64,000 nucleotides of DNA, taken from the NCBI GenBank assembly GCA_905178155.1, contig CAJINV010000012.1, positions 2,519,407 to 2,583,406 on the forward strand, written 5' to 3'. Positions 53,962 through 63,954 of the stretch are shown here, in pieces. The DNA comes from Amoebophrya sp. A120. Lineage: Eukaryota; Sar; Dinophyceae; Syndiniales; Amoebophryaceae. Numbering within the stretch: position 1 is the stretch's first letter; every line of letters starts with the position of its first letter. The notes beneath the pieces were generated by a model, which saw only the letters and a list, made by a program, of their open reading frames with translations, had not been told where the DNA came from and ran no database searches. A program made the position numbers and the translations under genes.

Positions 53962-54213
53962 TATCAAATGTAAAAATGTCTGGGTCTGGAGACTTGTGAT
54001 GCTGGGTGGCGTTTCATGATGAGGCTACAAATGCTGGCTCAACATGACAAGCTTCTGAGCTCCTAGGTGTTGCCTATTCTGCATGACAAACTGCGCTTCT
54101 GCATCACAGAAAAACGGAGCTCTTGGGTAACGTGCATGACAGATTTAAGAGTCTCGCTAGACAAGCATGACAAACATGAATTCTTCCAGACCCAGACATT
54201 TTTGCATTCGATA
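53962..54213. mobile_element. Introner IE, family A, reversed (53-kb repeat, copy 1)
   Basis: Ends TATC/GATA, TSD AGGTG/AGGAG. Lies at the junction between the gene fragment and the repeated downstream block. Confidence 0.82.
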
Positions 54214-54999
54214 AGGAGTCACAGCGGGTACTATTCGTCGATGACTACTTCTTCGTTCCTAATATGCAAGAAACACATTTCTATTTTTCCACGTTCATAT
54301 GGATCATGCACAATTTTCTTTTTTTTCATCGTCATGATCTTCCTGCCATCGTCGTCCGAGGTTTTGCTGCACATTCCCGACTCGGCTTTTTCGTGTGATA
54401 CGCAGGGGCATCTTTGTTCGCGTCGGGAGTTGGTGTACTACAGCTCCGCCCGTGTCAATTTCAAACAACTAATTGTATTAACTCGTGCGATAAATTATAG
54501 CCAACTGCGATACTCTTGCTCGCTCATGGAAGAAGACGCCTAGAAAAACCTCTCTTACAACTCCGCTAATGGTTGTCGCTCGTATTTTCTCTCCGATGTT
54601 TGTGTTTTAAGTTGGACAAGAAGTATCACAGGGACATGTGCCGTCGTGCTCGTGGAATGGCCGCCAACACACCAGATTGGCGTGGAGTAGAAACACCGAA
54701 GTCATACGGAGAAACTCGAACCGTACACGGAACTACACGAGGACCACTTGCATACCGTTTCTTGGAAGATGAACGGGAGTCTAAATACCGAACACACCAA
54801 CGCGAAGTTAGGACCAGAAGCGATGCCGATGGGTCTGCTGTACTGCAACACACAATTACATCGGGACCACACAGTGTTTTTTCCGTATACAACAAGCTTT
54901 CTGTTAGCATGCAGGCGGTTAAGTTTTCCTTTTCTAAGCCATTCCGACATCCAGCGCCTTCTCCAGCGAGTACCCCTTCGGGTAAAACCCCTCGGTGTG

Positions 55000-55259
55000 T
55001 ATCAAATGCAAAAGTGTCTGGGTCTGGAAGAGTGAAACTTGTAATGCTGTCTGCGGATTCTAAAAATATCTGTGTTGCATGAGCAGCAAGAGGAGTCAGC
55101 TCTTGGCACGCGGAGAGGGCATTTGTCATGCGTAATTAGCATCAAGAAGCTCTCAAAAAATCTGTGATGCTAGCACCAGCATGACAGACCTGACAGGTCA
55201 TGCAAAATGTGCATGACAAGCCCCGACTCTTCCAGACCCAGACATTTTTGCATTTGATA
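55000..55259. mobile_element. Introner IE, family A (53-kb repeat, copy 2)
   Basis: Ends TATC/GATA. Left flank GTGTG does not match right flank AGGTA; a deletion between GTGTAT words in this copy has removed the original left flank seen in copy 1. Confidence 0.8.
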
Positions 55260-56590
55260 AGGTATCACAGCGGATAATATTCGTCGATGATTACTTCTGT
55301 CCCCATGCAAGACCACACATTTCCATTATTTCACGTTCTTCAGAAAATTAAAATTATATGCATCATGCATAATATTCTTTTTTGTGATGACGATCATCGT
55401 CATGAAGATCTTCCTGTCGTCGCCATCCGTGGTTTTGCTGCACATCCTCGACTCGCATTTTTGGTGCGATACGCAGGGGCATCTTTGTTCGCGTCGGAAG
55501 TCGGTGTACTACAGCTCCCACATCAATATCAAACAACTACTTCCTCGTGCGATGAATTATAGCCAACTGCGATACTCTTGCTCGCTCAGAGAAGAATATG
55601 CCTAGAAAAATCTCTCCTACAACTCTGCTACTAGTTGTCGCTCGTACTTTCTCTCCGAGTTTTGAAAGTAGAGAAGAACCGCAGGACTATGTGCCGTCGT
55701 GCTCGTGCAATGGCCGCCAACGCCAGGTTGGCGTTGAATAGAAAGACCGAAGTCCTACGGAGAAACCCGAATTATTGGCGGAACTCCTCCGCGAGGACCA
55801 CTTGCATACCTTCGCTGAGACGCGTTCCGATGAAATAGCCAAAAGCGGAATTTCGTGGAATTTTATGTCTCGAGATTTGTTTCAAAAGTCTTTCTCCCTT
55901 CATGCAGGTGGAGCTGACCCACTAAATGAACCTCCGTTATTTTCCCTTTCTCTGTTCTTTATTCATTTTTGCGTGGTTTCCTCTGTGTCGGCGCAAATTC
56001 TATTCCAAGCGGGACCATATTTGGTTGTGAGTCAAAAACCATAACCGAATGCTTTGGGTAGCGGCCAGTCTGGGTCTCATGCAAACATGCAAAAAGCTGA
56101 AAACGTAGCGGCATTAGAAGTTGTATGCGTTGTTTTTGCGAGGATGCGCATCCCCCCGCCATGCAAATAGTGGCGCTGTCTTCTGTTACGCCTCCCTACA
56201 AATTAGCCTCCCTTCAAATTATTCCCTATATTTTCTGAGTGGTTTACTGGATACTCCTATTGCTTTACTATATTTACTTTTCCTCGTTTCCCGAAATTGA
56301 GACGTTGACTGGAAGACTCCCTCTGGGGGCACTGGACTAACCACTGTGACCCCTATGACAAAAGTGATCCTTTATTAAGTTTTGCTATTCCCTGCGAAGC
56401 TTTGGTCTGATCTTGTCGGACATTCAAATACTAAATTTTTACAGTTAGGTTGGTGAGATTCTTGAATTTTTCATTAGATTTTCCCTCAATTCATCATACA
56501 GAAGAACGAAACCAAAACAATAGCAACGCGCTATTTCTTCACTTCAGACAAAATCTTCACTGTTGGTCGCGCAACAACCCCAGAGACAAG

Positions 56591-56998
56591 ATGACCTGCT
56601 CAGAAGTCGTTCATGTCATCCGCCGGCCGCGGCGGCGGCGTCGGCGCGCCGTTGTTGTTCGCCTGGCCGATCTTTTCGATTCTCTGCACCACCGAAGTCC
56701 TACGGAGAAACCCGAATTATTGGCGGAACTCCTCCGCGAGGACCACTTGCATACCGTTTGGAAGATGAGCGGGAGTCTATACACAGAACACAACAACGCA
56801 AAGTTAGCACCAGAAGCGATGCGTGTGCTGTACCTGTACTGCAACGCACAGCTACAACAACGCACTGTGTTTTTTCCGTATGCAAGTTTTCAGTTTTGTG
56901 GTAGCACGCAGGCGGTTCAATTCTTCTTTTCTGAGTCACTCCATCCTCAATCTTACAGCACACACAGTTCTTTTTCAGCAGCAAACCGCCCTTGTTAG
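56591..56998 (+). pseudogene. Short plus-strand ORF, best-preserved repeat copy
   Basis: 135 codons from the ATG at 56591. It begins with an Arg-rich low-complexity run and then contains PELLAELLREDHLHTVWKM, SLYTEHNNAKLAPEAMRVLY and NAQLQQRTVFFPY, shared with the degenerate copies upstream. This is the only candidate gene on the plus strand. Function unknown; it may be a remnant rather than an active gene. Confidence 0.35.
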
Positions 56999-57044
56999 GA
57001 ACCGACAGCAGATGGCCAAGACTCTTTAAGATCCTAAGTTCTGT

Positions 57045-57180
57045 ATCGCTAATGAAAAAAACAAGTTTAGTTTTGTCGCTAATGAAAAAAAGAAGTTTAA
57101 AAGTTGTCCGAGAAAGATCTTATGTCACAAAAAAATCGTAAAGAAGTATCGCTATCGCTAATGAAAAAAAGAAGTTTAAA
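57045..57180. repeat. Three short direct repeats
   Basis: TCGCTAATGAAAAAA followed by (A/G)-rich AAGTTTA occurs at 57045, 57076 and 57155. Non-coding, just downstream of the secreted coiled-coil gene. Confidence 0.8.
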
Positions 57181-57347
57181 TAACGAAGAAGTTTAGTTCG
57201 TCAAGACCATCTCTGGTGTCGATCCAAATCGCCGTGGGCGCATTACGTGCTGGTGTGAAACGTGTCGGAATAGAAAATCTCCAATCGAAAGCGAAAGTGC
57301 TTGTTATATCTAAAACTCAGAGAAAACTGCACTTTACTCCATCTTCC

Positions 57348-60300
57348 TCACTGCGCCCCACTCAAGATGGCCATGGCTTGCTGGACGGCTTCGATCTCTT
57401 GCGTCATGGCTGCCTGCCTCTGGTATCCACAGTAAATTTCCCGCACACGTACAAATGCGGTCTCTGCATGACAAAACTCGGCTTCGATCCTACTTTAGCA
57501 TGACAAGTTTTACGCCCCAGATTGGTGAGCTTTGTGATGCATCTTGTACATGTACCACGGGAGATTTGTATTGCATATCTGGTCGAAGTTTTGCACGACA
57601 AAGTCGCACTCCATGTGCAGGGCCTTCAGCGCCTCCGCCAGTTCCTCGATCTTGGTCAGCGTGGACTTCAGGTCGGCCTTGCACTGGTGCAGGTCCCCCT
57701 CCGACTCGGCCTTGGACTCATATCCTGAGTAAAAATGTCCCCATACCAGAGTCAAGATGGGGATCTCGCAACAGAAATCGAGAAGTCTTGGGGGCCAAGC
57801 ATGGCAAGTTTCTCTCTGTATTGTAGTGCAGTGTAGCAGGTACAGCCGCAACACAAATCCAGCTACTCATCATCTTTCCAGCATTACAAAGTCCAAAACA
57901 CGATAGAAAACGCCTCTCATGGGGATGCGCATTACAAATCTTCCTGCAGCTGCAAATCTGCATGACAGCTATGGGGTGGGGACGTTTTTACTCAGGATAA
58001 CTCAATCGCGGTGTTCAGCTGCGCTTCCTTGTCGGCAAGGTCGTTTATCACACGAAAAAAGTGCTACAGTACACACTTTTGTGGTGAATTCTGCAACACA
58101 ACCATGCCTTTCCAGCACGAGAGAGGCCGTCTGGCTTGCTTGGTCTGCAACACATTATGTAACTGTAACACTTTTTTCGTTGCATATCTTTGGAAGAATC
58201 CGCAATGAACTTGTCGTAGGCGGTCTGGGCCTCCTGCTCTGCCAACTGCGACTTCCCGACGGTCTATGAACTGCAAAAGTATCGTACTCGTATAAATGCA
58301 GGTCTTGCATTACAAATTTCTTTGTCAAGGCAAATCAGCATTACAAATTTTATTTCTCATGCTGAGAAAATTTGCAATGCATTTATACGAGTACGATACT
58401 TTTGCAGTTCATACGGTCTGCTCGCTGTCGATGATGATCTCCTCAATCATGCCCATGATGCCCACGCCTATGCATTGCAAATATGTCTGGGTCTGGAAGA
58501 TACTGAACTTGTAATGCTGTCTCTCGATGCTAAGAAAATTTGCATTGCATCGCCAGCAAGAAGACTCCAGTTTGTGCTACGCGGAGAGGGTATTTCTCAT
58601 GCGGTGGAGGCAGCGCAAAGTCCTCTAGAAATCTGTGACGCTAGGGCATGCATCACAGACATCATGGGTCATTCAAAATATGCATGACGAGCCTGGCAAT
58701 CTTCCAGACCCAGACATTTTTGCAGTTGATAACGCCGTTTTTCTTTTTATATCCGCCAGCTTCCAGGCCAAGCGGGCCCCCGGGCTGCTGCAGGAATTCT
58801 TCGGAGTCCTTGTCGTAGAAAGACTTCAGCTTTTCCTTTGCCTGCTTCAAAATTTTCTGCGTGATCTTCTGGTCGGAGAAGATTTGTTGGTACTCGGCGT
58901 TTTCTTCTTTTCGGTTGTTGGTCGCAGACTGGATGTCAATGTGCAATTCGGAGATTTCCTTCTTGGTGTTGGCAATGTGGAATGCAAAAGTATCGCAGTA
59001 CTGGGAAGTGTAAACTATAGGACCACAAATTATGTCGGCCAGAACGAAGACAGAACTTGTAATGCTGTTGTAGGTCTGGAAAGAGTTTTGTCATGCATGA
59101 CTGCAAGAATTTATCCCGGGTACTTGCGATGCTTTTGCACTGCATACGCAATCGTGGCTTCTAATTCCGCGATCGTGTTTTCCAGCTTCGTCTTCTTTCC
59201 CGTCAAGTCCTCGGCTAAATATTTCATTTGCGTGGTCTCCTTATCGTTGCTGTCAAACCCGGCGAGGCAGTAGTCGCGCTTCTTCACCTCGTCCTTCATT
59301 TTTTGCTTCAGCTCGGTATCCACAGGAAATTTCCCGTACACGTACAAACGCAGTCTCTGCATGACAAACTTACTGGGCTTCGATCCTAGTTTAGCATGAA
59401 AAGTGTTACTTACAACGCTCCAGATTGAAATTGGTGAAACTGATTGTGATGCATCTTGTTCATGTACGGGAGTAAATTTGCATTGCATATTCCGCAACCA
59501 ACTCCGTGATCATCTTTTTCACTTCCTCAAACGCCGCCAGCTGCACCTTCGTGGCCATCAGCGACAGCTCCGGGGCGAGGAAGGCCTTCTGCCGGAGCAA
59601 ACTCGCGGCTTTCTGCTTCATGGAACTGAGCGTGTTTCTGGTTTTGAGCTTCGTTTGCAGGAACAGCGTCGGCTTCAAAGTTTTGTTAAACTGGTCCCGC
59701 GCCTCGTCAGAGGTCAAGATGTCCACAGTGGCTTGCAGCGCCTTCAACTCCTCGGTCTGGGCGGCCGTCCTGGCTTCCAGCTCCTTTTTGTCGGCTGCGG
59801 ATCTTTCGTTGACGTCCTTTAGAAACGCTTTGTCCGCCTCTAACGTGTCCTTGGCCTCCTTCAGCGCCTTTTTGCTGCGCGCCAGCTCCTCCAGACCCCT
59901 CGCGAGCGCCTCTTTGTTCTTGTGCAGCTCCGCCCTTCCCGCGGCGATCTCCTCGCGCTTGGCCCTTCGCAACGACTTATCAAATGCAAATATGTCTGGG
60001 TCTGGAAAAGTGCAACGTTTGTCTTTGTCATGCGCGTTTTGCATGACGCATCAGGTCTGCGAGGCATGCCCTGGCATCACAGATTACTTGAGATCTTTTC
60101 CATGCCTTTTCCGCATAAGAAACTGCCTCTCGGCTTGCTCAAAAGTGGACAGCTTTATTGGTATATCATGCAACACAGATTTTTGCATGATTCAGCTTTA
60201 GCATTACAAGACGCACTCTTCCAGACCCAGACATATTTCCTATGCATACGACTCGAAGGATTGCAAGTTGGACGCCTCGTCGTCCTGGGCCTTTTTTTAT

Positions 60301-62067
60301 GCATGGCAAATTTTTCCTGTACATGTACAAAATGCATGACAAATTTTACCAAGTCGGACTTGTCATGCTGAATAGGATTGGAAGAAAAGTTTGTCATGCA
60401 GAAATCACATTTGTACGTGTACGGGAAATTTATTTTGGATATTTTCAGCTCAGCGGACATGGTCTCCTTCATCTGCGACAAAATGCCGTATATCAAATGT
60501 AAAAGTGTCTGGGTCTGGAAGAGTGCCAGACTTGTCACGCAGGTTTTCCATGACCCGTGAGGTCTGGCATGTAGGACATAGCATGACAGATTCTGTGAGA
60601 GTTCTATCATGCCACTCCTGCATGAGAAACTGCATCTCGATTAGGTCTAAAGTGGACAGCGTTTGGTAATGATGCAACACAGATTTTTAAATGATTCAGA
60701 GTTAGCATGACAAGTTGCTTTGTTCCAGACCCAGACATTTTTGCATTTGATACCGTAGATCTCGCCGGACGCGCTGGCGTGTGCCGGCAAGCCGGAGTCC
60801 AGCAGGGATAAAGCGCCACGCAGGTCGTCTTTAGGAAGGTAGTCGCTGTTGTTTAGAAAAGTATTAAAAAATGAAAAATCGCTTGTCAAAACCTAAACGT
60901 AGGAATGGAAGATCGATCAAAGAAGTGGTGCACTCTACTTCATCGGCATGTTGATCAAGGTCATACCTGTTCAGCTCCAGTATTCTCCTGACCTCAAGGA
61001 ACGATTGGTGCTTCTTCAGAATCGTCAGCGCGCCGGTTAGTTGTTGGATGGCTTTGATCGTATCTTTCTGGTACTGGGTGAAAGATTATGCATCGGAAGA
61101 GCACCAGTCTCGCAGTGATAGTGTGTGATTGAAATACTACATGATAAACCGACATGATAAAAAATTTAAGATGTTGTATGAATCAGCATATGCAAAATCT
61201 GAATTAAAATCTTCCCACGACTTGGTACGTTTATATTGCCAATTCCACTAAATGATCTAAAAGACTGCACTTTTGCAATGGGTAAAGACGCAGCTTCCTT
61301 TTCCCTCTTTTTCTCGATGGTTTTTAGCTGCTGCTCGTCCTCGGCGAGGTCTGATTTAGATTTTCATGATTTAAATTCTGAAAATTGCATGACAACCTTC
61401 CCCTCAGCACGACACAAACAAAAACTCGCCCGTACTCGTCTACTTCTTGGTTGCATCCACTACAGATCTTCTTGCTCGAAGGTGTACTAGTCATGTAGAT
61501 CTACTACACCCAGCGACACAAAGTCAGAATTTGAAATGGAAACTTGTCATGCTAATACGCAATAGTCCTACCTTTGGTCAGCTTTTTCACCGTCACGTCC
61601 AGTGCTTTGGTTTCTGCAGTCAAATCTGTAATTTTTGCTTCCGTCTCTGCGATATGCATTGCAAAAGGTTATTGCGGCACTTGTACGGGTTGCAGTTTGC
61701 TTATGCGTTATAATTCAATTTTCTAAAGATGAATCAGCATAAGAAACTCCACTTTTCATGTCATACTCATGCTGAGCCACCTTACTAGTACAATAATGCA
61801 ATCCCTACGAATACGCTAGTACAACTTTTGCAACTCATACGCGATAAAGGCTTCCCCGGCTGCGATGGCGTCCTCCTTCTCCTTTCGATTGGTGGCCGCC
61901 CAGCACTGCAGTTTTTTGGAGATAGCGGCGTCAGATTCCATGTCCTTCTCAACCTCTGCCTGCATGGACTTCAGCAGGGCAAGTACCTTCGCTAAGGGCG
62001 ATCCTTCGGTGGCAGAAACATAAGTGACGGAGGCGGCGGTCGCGAGGACCGTCCTCCTTAGACGCAT
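57348..62067 (-). CDS. Secreted coiled-coil protein of dinoflagellate type, 15 exons
   Basis: Fifteen exons joined across 11 introners and three GT-AG introns give exactly 644 codons. A signal peptide (MRLRRTVLATAASVTYVSA) starts at the ATG at 62067. The mature part is nearly all helix with regularly spaced Cys: LALLKSMQAEVEKDMESD, KKLQCWAATNRKEKEDAI, SGEIYGILSQMKETMSAEL, a basic Lys-rich middle domain, VKKRDYCLAGFDSNDKETTQ, GVGIMGMIEEIIIDSEQT, LHMECDFVVQNFDQRQAAM and a C-terminus ending AMAILSGAQ. These blocks match a protein type repeatedly found in dinoflagellates (ends in AILSGA, contains EI(F/Y)GIL and GMIEEI). Its function is not known to me; a secretory or structural role is inferred. 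It is the gene with most introners here. Confidence 0.85.
57424..57577. mobile_element. Introner IE, family I (secreted coiled-coil gene)
   Basis: Ends TATC/CATA, TSD TCTGG/TCTGG. Excision joins VQNFDQ to RQAAMTQE in frame. Confidence 0.86.
57721..57999. mobile_element. Introner IE, family E (secreted coiled-coil gene)
   Basis: Ends TATC/GATA, TSD ACTCA/ACTCA. Excision joins NTAIES to KAESEGDL in frame. Confidence 0.86.
58046..58186. mobile_element. Introner IE, family J (secreted coiled-coil gene)
   Basis: Ends TATC/CATA, TSD TCGTT/TCTTT. Excision joins ADSSKD to LADKEAQL in frame. Confidence 0.82.
58265..58413. mobile_element. Introner IE, family B (secreted coiled-coil gene)
   Basis: Ends TATG/CATA, TSD CGGTC/CGGTC. 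Excision joins DSEQT to VGKSQLAE in frame. Confidence 0.86.
58469..58731. mobile_element. Introner IE, family A (secreted coiled-coil gene)
   Basis: Ends TATG/GATA, TSD ACGCC/ACGCC. Excision joins KKKNGV to GIMGMIEE in frame. Confidence 0.86.
58976..59146. mobile_element. Introner IE, family B variant (secreted coiled-coil gene)
   Basis: Left end TGTG (one change from TATG), right end CATA, TSD GGCAA/CGCAA. Excision joins ELEATIA to NTKKEISE in frame. Confidence 0.82.
59317..59489. mobile_element. Introner IE, family I (secreted coiled-coil gene)
   Basis: Ends TATC/CATA; flanks CTCGG/TTCCG diverged. Excision joins ITELVAE to LKQKMKDE in frame. Opposite orientation to the family I element at 60298 in the same gene. 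Confidence 0.8.
59978..60248. mobile_element. Introner IE, family A, reversed (secreted coiled-coil gene)
   Basis: Ends TATC/CATA, TSD CGACT/CGACT; same subtype and orientation as 13996. Excision joins LQSFES to LRRAKREE in frame. Confidence 0.85.
60298..60441. mobile_element. Introner IE, family I, reversed (secreted coiled-coil gene)
   Basis: Ends TATG/GATA, TSD TTTTT/TTTTC. Excision joins MSAELK to KAQDDEAS in frame. Confidence 0.83.
60491..60752. mobile_element. Introner IE, family A, reversed (secreted coiled-coil gene)
   Basis: Ends TATC/GATA, TSD CCGTA/CCGTA. Only 49 nt from the previous element. Excision joins SGEIYG to ILSQMKET in frame. Confidence 0.86.
60846..60966 (-). other. 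GT-AG intron (secreted coiled-coil gene)
   Basis: Donor GTATGACC, acceptor AACAACAG on the minus strand, 121 bp; joins RRILELN to SDYLPKDD in frame. Confidence 0.8.
61074..61270 (-). other. Probable GT-AG intron (secreted coiled-coil gene)
   Basis: Donor GTGCAGTC, acceptor TCACCCAG, 197 bp; joins SLPIAK to YQKDTIKA in frame. The donor is weak, so the exact junction is less sure. Confidence 0.6.
61351..61571 (-). other. GT-AG intron (secreted coiled-coil gene)
   Basis: Donor GTAGGACT, acceptor AAATCAG, 221 bp; joins VKKLTK to DLAEDEQQ in frame. Confidence 0.8.
61653..61839. mobile_element. Introner IE, diverged B-like (secreted coiled-coil gene)
   Basis: Ends TATG/CATA, TSD TGCGA/CGCGA. Excision joins AGEAFIA to ETEAKITD in frame. 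Confidence 0.82.
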
Positions 62068-62940
62068 TTTACCTATCTGTATTCCCTATTCACACCTGCG
62101 CCTACATTTCAATTTCATTCACTTTTTATCGTGTCACGTGGTTGGGAACAGAAGTACATGTAGAGCCGAAGAAGTGAACCATAAAGAAACCAACACGGTT
62201 TGAGTTTCTACGACCATGCAATCGTGGTAGTTTTTGTTCAGTCAAATTGAATTCACCGAAGAGAGAAATCAGGACAAAAAAGCAGTGAAACGGATGTTGA
62301 GACCCAAAAGATGAACCGAGGAGAGAAACACTGGTCCGGATCTGTTGAGTCTGTCTTCTTTTGGAGAGGAGTTGAAGTCGCGTATTTAGATGAACCGACC
62401 ACTCACGAACACTGACGGATTTTCTTTCTTATCAACGACGCAACAAAACACGACCAACATGTGGAGATGTGAGAACCAAGTAGAGGTAGGTAAACTCGGT
62501 TCTTCGGGTGATGCTTTTGCAGCAAGCTATCTTAAAGAATCTAAAGGGTCCTCGGCTGACCGCGACAAATCCTGGCGATCGCGCTCCCCGGTACGACAAT
62601 TTTGAAAAATTCTTTGACCTAGCATGACATAGTGTAAGAGTTTTAAAGATCACCATCACGATCAGATAAATTGGAAAAACCCATCTGCAAGTGGTGCCTG
62701 TACTTCCAATTTCGAAATGGCTGTGCCATCAAAAACCACTCAAAGCGAGGAAACCATGTTCTGGCGCAAGGTGGTCCCGCCCAGTAGTATTTAATTTCAA
62801 ACTTATGCAAACTTCTTTGAAAAAGTTTCACACTCCTCGAAATTAGGACCACACCAACAACCACCGCCCGCCCCGTCAGGAGTGGTTGGCTTGTCGTCCT
62901 CAGCGGCCCGATCTACGTCTCGCTTTTCCGCGTCGTAAGG
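62068..62940. other. Intergenic, probable promoter region of the secreted protein gene
   Basis: Short ORFs only, no introner, no recognisable motif. Confidence 0.5.
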
Positions 62941-63954
62941 CTACTTAAGACCCTGTTTGTTCATCCCTGCTTGTTCTTTCCTTTTTTTGTGCAACGCCAG
63001 AGATTCCGCGACCACTTGGTCTCTCTGCTTCCTGAACCAGGGCTCAAAGTGCGGCGATTTTATGAACTTGGTGTACAGTTTCCTCACTTTTTGGATCGGC
63101 AATTGCTGAAAAACACCCTCCGGTTGCAGTCCATTTAAAAATTCCTGCGACACAAACGCCGGCAGCAGCGTGACGTGGACTTTTTTGGAAGAAGTGGTAG
63201 GCGCAACACCAGAAGCTCCTCCTGACCGGGCTGATGTTGAAGTAGTAGTACTGGGCGAAACAGTAGAAGTTGGATTTATTTTACTGCGGCATTGGCTGTG
63301 GTAGTCGTAGTTGCTGAGTGACAGGTGCAAGTTTTCCGCCTGTTGCTCCAGTATTTGCAAGGATGTACGACTCCCGCGGCCGCCTACGATTAAGTTCATT
63401 TGTCCTCGCGAGGACGATCTAAATTCATTAGCTTCCATCGTGGGTTGGAAGTCGTCTGCTTGTTCGCCGCTCATCTTCTGCAAAGATGTGGTCTCAACTT
63501 CCAAATTCGACTTCATTTTCATTTTTCGGTTTGCTCTAGGATCATCTCCTTTGCTGGTGGTGTTAACTTGTTCCAGCGGCGGCGAGGTGGAGGATGCAGC
63601 AGCAGCGCTACCTGTTCGTGTTCTGCGCACCGCATCTTCTCCTTCGTCGAGGTGGTCAACACCCGGTCTGGAATTTTCACTCTTCTTGCTGCTTTCGCCG
63701 ACTTCTCTTCTACTTAAACTCCTTCCGCCGCCCCCACCGGCATGAGAAGATAGTACGCCAACATTGCTGACCAAGTAGGGTAGAAACGGCTTCAGGAAAA
63801 CACAGGTTAGTTCGTAGAAGTACTGACACAACAAAAAGTTGTTGATCATGATTGCCGAGTGACTGGTGGGTGGCAGTAGTCTCGACAGCAACTCCTCATC
63901 CACTGGCACGATTCTGCTATCCACAAGAAATTCATTTTCCCACGACACGATAGT
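62941..63954 (-). CDS. 3' end of a gene, C-terminus DENN-like
   Basis: An open frame of 338 codons ends at 62941 and is closed at 63955-63957, so it is a last exon whose upstream exon lies near or beyond the window edge. The first roughly 60 residues (EFLVDSRIVPVDEELLSRLL, then INNFLLCQYFYELTCVFLKP) and the last roughly 80 (VHVTLLPAFVSQEFLNGLQP, KLYTKFIKSPHFEPWFRKQ) look folded; a Ser/Thr/Arg-rich linker of about 180 residues separates them. The phrase F-x-KSPHF-x-x-WF resembles the C-terminal end of DENN-domain Rab exchange factors (DENND6 or Avl9 type). That is a weak assignment from a short motif. Confidence 0.5.
   Translation of the reverse strand, partial: TIVSWENEFLVDSRIVPVDEELLSRLLPPTSHSAIMINNFLLCQYFYELTCVFLKPFLPYLVSNVGVLSSHAGGGGGRSLSRREVGESSKKSENSRPGVDHLDEGEDAVRRTRTGSAAAASSTSPPLEQVNTTSKGDDPRANRKMKMKSNLEVETTSLQKMSGEQADDFQPTMEANEFRSSSRGQMNLIVGGRGSRTSLQILEQQAENLHLSLSNYDYHSQCRSKINPTSTVSPSTTTSTSARSGGASGVAPTTSSKKVHVTLLPAFVSQEFLNGLQPEGVFQQLPIQKVRKLYTKFIKSPHFEPWFRKQRDQVVAESLALHKKRKEQAGMNKQGLK

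Larger units (their letters stand above)
54214..57347. repeat. Degenerate tandem repeats with remnants of a plus-strand ORF
   Basis: Blocks near 54230-54950, 55262-55830 and 56690-56970 are diverged copies of one sequence. All three keep the plus-strand frame around REDHLHT; the first and third also share KMSGSL, TEHNNAKL and PEAM-like words. Stops, indels and truncations make copies 1 and 2 look dead. No clear gene otherwise. Confidence 0.6.
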
